Origin: Dipteronia dyeriana
Lineage: Eukaryota; Streptophyta; Magnoliopsida; Sapindales; Sapindaceae
Assembly (NCBI GenBank): GCA_032871835.1
Contig: CM065296.1
Span: forward strand, 112,602,146 to 112,666,145
DNA: 64,000 nucleotides
Reading direction: 5' to 3'
The translations under genes and the position numbers were made by a program. This document shows positions 56,510 through 64,000 of the stretch, in pieces; position 1 is the stretch's first letter, and every line of letters begins with the position of its first letter. Under the pieces are notes generated by a model, which was not told where the DNA came from, searched no databases, and saw nothing but the letters and a program-made list of their open reading frames with translations.

Positions 56510-57225
56510 TACACATTAGTACCCTAAATATAAAACACCTCAGTTGTCATGAATTAAACACACCAGTGCCCTAAAACTTAAACACATCAGTTGTCACAAA
56601 TTAAACACACTAGTGCTATTCAACAGTTAAACACACCAGTGCCCTAAAAATTAAACACACCAGTTGTCACAAATTAAACACACCAATGCCCTAAAAATTC
56701 AACACACCAGTTGTCACAAATTAAACACACCGGTGACCTAAAAATTAAACACACCAGTGCTATTCAACAATTAAATACACCAGTTGTCACAAATTAAACA
56801 CACCAGTGCTATTCAACAATTAAACACACCAGTGCCCTAAAAATTTAACACACCAGTTGTCACAAATTAAACACACCAGTGACCTAAAAATTAAACACAC
56901 CAGTGACCTAAAAATTAAACACACCAGTTGTCACAAATTAAACACACCGGTGACCTAAAAATTAAACACACCAGTTGTCACAAATTAAACACACCAGTTG
57001 TCACAAATTAAACACACCAGTGCTATTCAACAATTAAACACACCAGCGCTATTCAACAATTAAACACACCGGGTGTCACAAATTAAACACATTGGTGCAA
57101 TTCAACAATTAAACACCAGTTCTATTCAATACTCCAGTTCTATTCAATAATTAAACACACCAGTGCATTCAAAATTAAACACACCAGTGGTAAGAAATGA
57201 AAAACACTGGTGACACAAAATTTAT
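56510..57225 (-). repeat. GGTGTGTTTAATT minisatellite between the two MULE genes
   Basis: On the + strand it reads AATTAAACACACCAGT with short alternating fillers (TGTCACAA, TGCTATTCAAC, TGCCCTAAAA), period about 24-30 bp and over 20 cores. The orientation is the reverse of the MURA intron array. No 163-bp superstructure is seen. Confidence 0.95.
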
Positions 57226-57516
57226 ACCTAAACATATCCATAACACATCAGTATTTCGCTAGAACTCCGTAACATCCATATACAAAATTAAAGACATCAT
57301 TAACATTCATTAAATAAATCCATTGGTACTCCATTTGCTGTCCATCAGACTTTGAACCCTTTGTTGTCCATCCCATTTGTTAACAAAAACTCCAGCCTTC
57401 CATAATCCACCTGTGTACACAAAATAAAACAAACAAACAATGAAACAATTACAATCAACAAACTAAAGAATATATGATGAAAAAATGCAGTGGGTTATTC
57501 GAACCTGTAAATTCGT

Positions 57517-60500
57517 CTACAAATCTATAGGAGACTTGTATGGTACACTATTGTTATATATCTGGAATGCCATTTCTTTTCGAAAGTCACTCATTTCTTT
57601 CTGTCCCCACTTACTGTTACCCTTCTTAAAGATTGAAGTCTCTGCATACTTACAAATAAAAACTCCACAACTACATTTGTCAACCTGCTGAGGGATCATT
57701 TGGTTGCTAGACATCGAAACAGTGAACACAGCTCCTCGTGGTTTTTCGCTCCTAGTTGAAAAGAAACCACACTTGTTCATGATACTTGGTAGCAGTCACC
57801 TTAGGGGCATTAGTTGCCTGAAACGCTCGACTTGAATTGATTTTGTCTTTGCTCCGGTTGGGCCAAATATGGTAATGTGATGGTCAAGCAAATCAACCTT
57901 GCATAATATCCAGTGACCATCTGGTTCCCCAACACATTAGGGAACACACAGCTGCATTAAAAAACAACCAACATAAACATTCATTAAAAAAACAAAATAG
58001 AACCACAACTGTATGGGTTGTGTTTGATACAACCATATAAGACAACATTTGAATACCCCAAAAAATAGCACATATAATAGTTGATCTTTTTTGACAAGAT
58101 TATAGAATAAAAAAAACTAATATAACTCACTTGTGTATACAATCACCAAGGCTGTCCCCATCCCGGTCTGTTGCCAAAACCGTAATCAATCCAATCATGC
58201 GGACATTCAAAAGCGAGTGAATCGAAAGAAGATTCGGTTTCGTCGTCAGTCTCAAGTATCTTTTTCCATGCCAAATTCAGTTTTGTCTGCAACAAACGTT
58301 AATTATAAGTTTATGCGAATTGCACTCATATTTTTGCCAACTAGACATGCATGTACTATACTTACATAAAATTCAGAGGACAGTAGAACTAAGCTATGTC
58401 TGTAGTTATCGGGGTCCGATTCCCACATTTTTACCAAGTAGCTCATGTATGCATCCACATGCTGATTCACAAAAACCAATGAATGAATAAAAATAAAGAA
58501 AATGTATACAATATATAAAAAAATGTATACATAACGAATACATAGACAAACTATGAAATCAAAAAAATGTACACTTACGTCAATGGACAACCACTTCGTG
58601 GGATCTTCCAATTCCATAAAAAAAGACTTGTCAACGGACTCCTCCGTTCCGACGTTTCGTCTGAAATCAATGTAAACAAAAAAACCGTTGTAATATTGTT
58701 TATTACGGAAGTAAGCTGTACAAATGATAGGTTTACAATTACATACCTTGTTGGTTTAGCTTTCCTCTTGAATTGGTTATATTTGCTCTTGTCTTGCTGT
58801 AGTTTCTTTACAGATGCCCGAGTAGGGTTAATAAATGGAGACATGCAATACGCAGATCGGCGCCTAACTCGGATCGATCGATCCTCCTCCTATGCGTAGT
58901 TGTAACCCATCATAATATCTCCACTTACCAATCCTGAGCTACCCACCACTTTCTCCGTTACGGGATCTACCACCTCCTGATCTCTAACAATTGTATGTAC
59001 CTCCTCCCTAGCCAAGGTCGGATCTCTAACAACGGTCACCGGTGCCTATGACACCCAACAATCGTATTCACAAATATCCACACGAATAATACATAAATAA
59101 CATGTATGCACAAATATACCTCCTGGTTGCTTTGACCTAGGGAAGACTGTATCTCCTGCACCAGGCTTCTAAGCACACCTGGAAGGTTTGACACCTCCCG
59201 TTTTACAACAACATCTAACACATCTGGAAGTGCCCTCATTGCCTCCAACAATTCAGTTATTCTATCACCACACTAAAGTGTACATTTAAAATATGCACGT
59301 GTCTTATGAAAAATAATAAAAAGATAAAATTAAATTATACGACTATCATTCTAGTAAACTTACCTTAGATCAAGGTTCTTGTCGGGATGACATATGAGAA
59401 TGCGGTGGGAGAAGGGTAGGTGTATATCCCGGTTTATAGTCTATATGAGGGGTAGGTGTATATCAATGTGTATAGTCTTCATCCTGATCAAGCCTGGTGA
59501 CTGGGACTGCTTTTCTTTGCTTCTTCTTCACCCATGTCTTTTTTTTCTTCTTTTGTGCCTTCCTTTTCAATGCCCTTTTACTGGTGGCTGCCCCATCATC
59601 ACCATCACCATCACCAACAACTCCGTCATTACCATCATCCCCCTCGTCCAACAACTCATGCTTTTCCTTCATTTCCATTATTATACGACTATCATTCTAG
59701 TAAACTTACCTTAGATCAAGGTTCTTGTCGGGATGACATATGAGAATGCGGTGGGAGAAGGGTAGGTGTATATCTCGGTTTATAGTCTATATGAGGGGTA
59801 GGTGTATATCAATGTGTATAGTCTTCATCCTGATCAAGCCTGGTGACTGGGACTGCTTTTCTTTGCTTCTTCTTCACCCATGTCTTTTTTTTCTTCTTTT
59901 GTGCCTTCCTTTTCAATGCCCTTTTACTGGTGGCTGCCCCATCATCACCATCACCATCACCAACAACTCCGTCATTACCATCATCCCCCTCGTCCAACAA
60001 CTCATGCTTTTCCTTCATTTCCATTTCCACCAAAGGTATAAATTGCGGACCCTCCGTCATATTGTTGTCAACTCCAACCCAATAATCTGCTCGCGCCTCA
60101 TCATCCGTTGCCTCCAAAACCTCTTTTACATCAGCCTGTAATAATGTGATAATATTTAGTGGTCTAAAATGTTGTAACCAATTTAATAAATAAATAGTGT
60201 GTATGCGAATTACCCACATTCTCACTACGAATATTAGCTTCCAGATCTAAAATCGTTTGCACAAAAATTCGTGGCCTCTTATGCATCGTCCAACACCTCA
60301 TCCTAGGCAAGGTGTCTTGTAATATCATGCCAAACTCATCGATCAAGTTGTCCACAACCTTCATCGCCCATACCAGAAAAGAAACCTTAATAGTTAATAT
60401 ATATTAATGCATGCAGCAACCTCCCTTTTTGTTGATTAATATATATTACTTTATATGTTCCTAATTTTGTTACATATAATTAATTTAAGCTTTTTAAAGC

Positions 60501-61271
60501 TATAGAGACAGAAAGAATAGAATAATAATAGGAACTAACCTCAACAGCCGACAGGAAACTGTATAACTGGTCCCTGACCTTGCCATACCCTTTCTTTTAG
60601 TTTCTTGACCTAAAACCATACCTCAAGTAATGCAACGTCATCTTGAACATATAGTGTCCCTATGCAAAACCATTGAATGCCTCCAAATCATCAACCAAAT
60701 TAAAAAGTCAAGGGGTGACTTTTTTATCAAATAGTTGACCAAACAATACATTGTTTGCTATCAAGAACAGTGCCATCTTCAACGAATCATCGGCCTCCAA
60801 GAAGTTGCCCGCTACAAATCGATCATACACAGTGTACAACTTCAAATCTTCGGCTTCTTCGTCAAGCCAATATCTTTTGTGGATGCCGTTTTCATTGGCC
60901 ACATAAGGAGTGTTAATAATTTTAGAGATTTTCCCAAACCGTAGACCGATCACCAAACAAAATTTTCTCTATTCAAATCTTGTCTTCTTCCCACCAACTG
61001 AAAACCACAACTCGTTCTCGGATGCACCATCTATCTGAATTTCCCTTAACAATAAGCTGTGTACGATCTGAGCAGAGAACAACCAATTTGTAGGGAACTG
61101 ACCGAATTGCTTGAAACCACTCACCATAAAATTAGCATGCTTCCCCTCCTTGCGTAGTATGTCCTCTATATTGCATATGTACTTCAACCGACACCCAACA
61201 TTGATTAGTGCTTCTTGAGTCCATTTATTCCTTTGGACTTTCAGAAACTGATCATAATCGATGTTCTCCTT
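57517..61271 (-). pseudogene. MULE-borne Ulp1-like (C48) protease with DUF1985 domain
   Basis: Reads leftward. Exon 61271-60540: KENIDYDQFLKVQRNKWTQE, FPTNWLFSAQIVHSLLLREI, then VIGLRFGKISKII and LEADDSLKMALFLIANNVLF, the DUF1985 pattern. Then MHKRPRIFVQTILDLEANIR (about 60370-60220), a basic-acidic exon (60135-59810; KRALKRKAQKKKKKTWVKKK), linker pieces (59251-58575), ELEDPTKWLSID and VDAYMSYLVKMWESDPDNYR, and the protease core: EPDGHWILCKVDLLDHHITI with catalytic His near 57915, and QQVDKCSCGVFICKYAE with catalytic Cys near 57665. The family's Asp after a Tyr/Phe (xYD) is Gly here (TIFGP). Stops occur before CVGEPDGHW, after MPLR, and after TRFE at 60969. Ulp1 enzymes remove SUMO; the role in MULEs is unknown. 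The first exon was not found, probably near 62.4 kb. Confidence 0.8.
59333..60024 (-). repeat. 346-bp tandem duplication inside the Ulp1 gene
   Basis: 59333-59678 is repeated at 59679-60024 almost exactly (one C/T difference in ATATCCCGG / ATATCTCGG). The unit contains the exon encoding the Lys/Arg-rich and Asp/Gly-rich stretch plus the following intron donor, so the transcript would carry two tandem exons. Confidence 0.93.
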
Positions 61272-61309
61272 CTGTAAAATATAAAAAATGTGGCTTCACT
61301 TAAGTAAAC

Positions 61310-61760
61310 TCACATATTCCCAATTAAACAAACCAGTCATGCCCAATTAAACACATCAGTTCATACCCAATTAAACACACTCATTCACAATAATTAAACA
61401 CACTAGTAATAACCAACTAAACACATCAGTCAAACCCAATTAAACACACCAATTCATACAACAATTAAACACATCAGTAATAACCAACTACACACACCAG
61501 TCATACCCAAATAAACACACCGGTCATACCCAATCAAACACACCAGGTCATACCCAATTAAACAAATCAGGTCAAACCCAATTAAACACACCCTTTCACA
61601 ACAATTAAACACACCCATTCACAACACTTAAACACACCCATTCATAACCACTTAAATACACCGGTCATACCCAATTAAACACATCGGTCATACCCAATTA
61701 AACACACCATTTCATACCTAAATAAACACACCAGTTCATACCCAATTTCACATCATTAAT
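61310..61760 (-). repeat. GGTGTGTTTAATT minisatellite in the Ulp1 5' intron region
   Basis: The + strand reads CCCAATTAAACACACCAGTC or close variants with a period of about 24 bp and fillers ATACCCAATT, ACAACAATT and AACCAACTA. It begins 40 bp upstream of a good splice acceptor (TTTACAG at 61278-61272 on the - strand), so it lies in the intron before the DUF1985 exon. Relative to gene direction it has the same orientation as the MURA intron array. Confidence 0.92.
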
Positions 61761-62869
61761 TAAACCATAAAAAATTCATAATTTCACATGATTAACACAC
61801 ACCAGTTCACAACAACTCATTGTCTGGGCCAATATTTTAACATTCCTATTGCTTCCAAAGTCTATCTTGGTCAATAATTAAACCACAAAAATTACACATA
61901 CACAATCAAAGAAAGAAACAAAAGACACACTGATTGTAAACACAACATCTTTCAAAGAATGAGATATCAAAACAAAAAAAAAAACAACAATTGGGGTCTG
62001 GTCATCATCTACTGAGATATACTTATATACTTATATACTTATATACTTTTATGTTGTTTGAATTTGGATCCACAATTCATGCTAACTATTTTAACATTCA
62101 AAGCTAACACCAGATATAAAAAACACTCAAAGGCTTCAACCTTTCTTAATGTATCTATGAAATCATAAGTTCAAATCATTTTGTTCAAATCCCTGTTCAG
62201 ACTTCGAAATCATTCACAAGTGAACAAAATCAATTTCTTAAAATCCCTGCTCAAATTTTGAAATCTATTCGAGTGAACAAAATTAATTTGTTAAAATCTC
62301 TGTTCAAATTTCAAAAACCATCACAACTTAACAAAATCAATTTGATAATGTATAAATCAAAATCAATTTCGGATTCTATCAACCAAAAATATAAAAAAAA
62401 TTAAAATCCTAAAGTCAAATGTGAGGAGGAGGTGCAAACCGTTGGTGACTGCACATCGTCATCGTCATCTCCGTCTCCACGTTGTCGTCTGTGGCTGTTC
62501 ATGGTGGTGGTCGTCGGCACCGCAAGTCTCTCAAAGTCGTCGGCTCTCGTCGCCACTCATTTGTCGCGTCTCATCCTCGGTTCTAGTTACTCTCATCTGC
62601 ACGTCGTCATTGTGTCGTTGTCGTCGTCTCGTCATGGTGGTGGTCATCGTTGGGTTGTCTCTTGCAAGTCGTCGGGTCTGGTTTCACTTTTTTGTTTTGA
62701 CTGTAACACTAAGAATGAACAACACTAAGAATGAATCTCAAGTCTCGGTTTTGGGCTTTTTTATGTTTTCAATTTGTTATTTTATTTTAATTCTTAACTA
62801 ATTGATTTTGAATTTCTTTTTTTCATTTATTCAGTTTTGTTTTTTAAAGTCATTATAACAAAAGGGTAA
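61761..62869. other. 5' region of the Ulp1 gene, first exon not resolved
   Basis: 62100-62360 repeats AAATC and TTCAAAT phrases. 62420-62740 is richer in CGT and CGTC repeats and gives Arg/Ser/Val-rich frames on the + strand (62421-62801, 62432-62728) that look like repeat translations. By symmetry with MURA, whose first exon starts about 500 bp inside its end, the Ulp1 leader and first exon should lie here on the - strand. I could not place them. Confidence 0.35.
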
Positions 62870-62955
62870 TTTTGTCCCAAAAGTGGAAAAATTGGTAAAA
62901 ACAATAAATTTACTAATCTTGACTAAAAACAATAAACACACTAATCTTTTGGTTA
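62870..62955 (-). repeat. MULE right terminal inverted repeat
   Basis: Read on the - strand it gives GATTAGTGTGTTTATTG, then TTTTTAGTCAAGATTAGTAA, matching the left end. The sequence further out, GGAGAACTTTAAAAG on the - strand, may be the true tip. Confidence 0.75.
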
Positions 62956-63149
62956 CTTTTAAAGTTCTCCATATATATATATATATGACAATATAGAAAC
63001 ATAGGACCACGAAAACATAGGCATAAATAGTAGCTTGGAATTTTTAATATCGATAATTTTAATATAAAATGATTTTTGGACGATGACTCAAACATCAAAT
63101 ATTAATAGGCAAATTGATTGAAACTGACTTCAAATTATAAAAGTTTTAG

Positions 63150-64000
63150 TAGGGATGGCAAAATTACCCACAGGGACAGGGCCCTGTGGGGACCCGCACT
63201 TTTGGGGTGGGGACGAGTTTCAATTTAGTGGAGTTGGGGCGGGGATGAGGATAGATAGTCTAACCCGCAATGGGTATGAGGCGGGGATGGATTTTATACT
63301 CCCCGCCTCGCCCCGCTTAAAATAATATTTAGTTAAACTACGTAGTTTCAAAGAAAATAAATATATCTAAAAAATTGAAATATATATAACTACATTAACC
63401 CTAACTTTACATCTATTTACCATTATTTAACATAAAGTGACAATACAAAATACAATTAAAAAAACCTTAGCCGCTAACTGCAACTATAAGTCTTTATTCC
63501 ACAAACAATTCAAAGTTCACCATTCAAGCTTCAACCTCAAATACAGTAAGTTTTTTATCTTATGATTAGCTTCATGTTCTTCTACTACAAATGAGCATTC
63601 CACATGTCTTGAAGAACCAGATTTTAATGAGGTAAAATAAATCATGCATATTAAATCAAATTAAATTATTGTTATTCAAATAAGATTGAATACAATTTTT
63701 TTTGTTGGTTTGGAATGTTGCAGAAACCATGCGAGTGAGTGTCAACATCTGGAGGAGATGCCAGATGAAGTTGATATTACGAAGAGAGAATAAGAGAAAT
63801 AGATGCAACTAGTAGATGATTAACGTTATGATTTTTGAACATTTTGACTTCATATTTATGTTTTTGTTTGAGAATGATAGAATTTACTTGTGAGAATTAA
63901 GTTTATGAGATGTTTTTATAATAGTTTCATCGAATTATTTACAACTTTATAAATTTTATCATATTCAGTGGTTATATATTTGTGATTTTAATAAATAAAA
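63150..64000. mobile_element. Probable left end of a hAT-like MITE
   Basis: TAGGGATGGCAAAATTACCC at 63150 followed by a GC-rich stretch of GGGGACCCGC, GGGGCGGGGATG and CCCCGCCTCGCCCC (to 63320) has the style of the common plant hAT-type MITE ends beginning TAGGG(A/G)TGGC. No matching right end or target duplication was found before the window ends. The remaining sequence to 64000 is AT-rich without a recognised gene. Confidence 0.45.

Larger units (their letters stand above)
51400..62970. mobile_element. Ulp1-carrying Mutator-like element (Kaonashi-type MULE)
   Basis: Inverted repeats: 51441-51520 and 62870-62955 align when one is reversed, sharing GTGTT, ATTGTTTTTA, ATTA(A/G)TAAATTTATTGTTT and CAATTTTT, then a diverged segment with ACCC. 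Between them lie a MURA-type transposase gene (+) and a convergent Ulp1/DUF1985 gene (-). MULEs carrying an Ulp1-like protease are known in plants (Kaonashi and relatives). Length is about 11.5 kb. The outermost bases are blurred by TA microsatellites on both sides (51417-51438 and 62971-62987), so no 9-bp target duplication could be read. Both genes contain stops; this copy is probably immobile. Confidence 0.8.

Noticed and set aside
56510..57225. Interstitial telomere repeat
   Set aside because: The core AATTAAACACACC is not TTTAGGG, and the array is transposon-associated.
62421..62801. Arg/Ser/Val-rich + strand frames
   Set aside because: CGTC repeat translations in the 5' region of the opposite-strand Ulp1 gene; overlapping frames are equally open.
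1..64000. tRNA or rRNA genes
   Set aside because: No clover-leaf or rRNA core was recognised. The TGGTATCAGAGC sites are primer-binding sites of LTR elements, not tRNA genes.

Overview
This is plant nuclear DNA, most likely from a eudicot. It is AT-rich, has long TA microsatellites, plant-type cytochrome P450 genes with one phase-0 intron, plant Copia and Gypsy LTR retrotransposons with tRNA-Met type primer sites (TGGTATCAGAGC), hAT and Harbinger-like non-autonomous elements, and a large Mutator-like element (MULE). There are no operons, CRISPR arrays or bacterial features. I could not identify the species.

Layout. 1-2825 is a less AT-rich stretch without genes, possibly organelle-derived. 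4003-7160 is the 3' half of a SIRE/Maximus-type Copia element. 7161-9304 is intergenic and low-complexity. 9305-24214 is a near-perfect 7.45 kb tandem duplication. Each unit holds a hAT-like insertion, one intact CYP81-like P450 (type A, 507 codons of protein) and the 5' half of a second P450 (type B). The type B gene was broken by a short non-autonomous LTR element in exon 2. 22991-26588 is a head-to-head cluster of that LTR family, and the missing 3' half of type B follows it (26589-27530). 27856-32612 is a degenerate Copia element on the + strand. 34309-35636 is a Harbinger-like MITE swollen by AT microsatellites. Two small P450 relics and a hAT MITE follow. 37939-50261 is another type B P450 pseudogene, split by a Gypsy chromovirus in exon 1 and a Copia element in exon 2, both on the - strand and both with recognisable LTRs and target duplications.

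51.4-62.96 kb is best read as one MULE of about 11.5 kb. It has terminal inverted repeats of about 80 bp, a MURA transposase gene on the + strand and a convergent Ulp1 (C48)/DUF1985 gene on the - strand, the layout of Kaonashi-type MULEs. Three minisatellite arrays share the core GGTGTGTTTAATT. One fills the first intron of MURA, one lies in the 5' intron region of the Ulp1 gene in mirror orientation, and one lies between the two genes. Both element genes are decayed.

The only host genes that look functional are the two type A P450 copies, which differ at one residue (R99K). The type B copies are all pseudogenes, taken apart by retrotransposons and small indels. The most unusual structures are the recent tandem duplication whose breakpoint lies inside a retroelement LTR, and the Ulp1 MULE with its mirrored intronic arrays. 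Coordinates of exons and element ends were read by eye. Family names rest on motif recognition, not on database searches.
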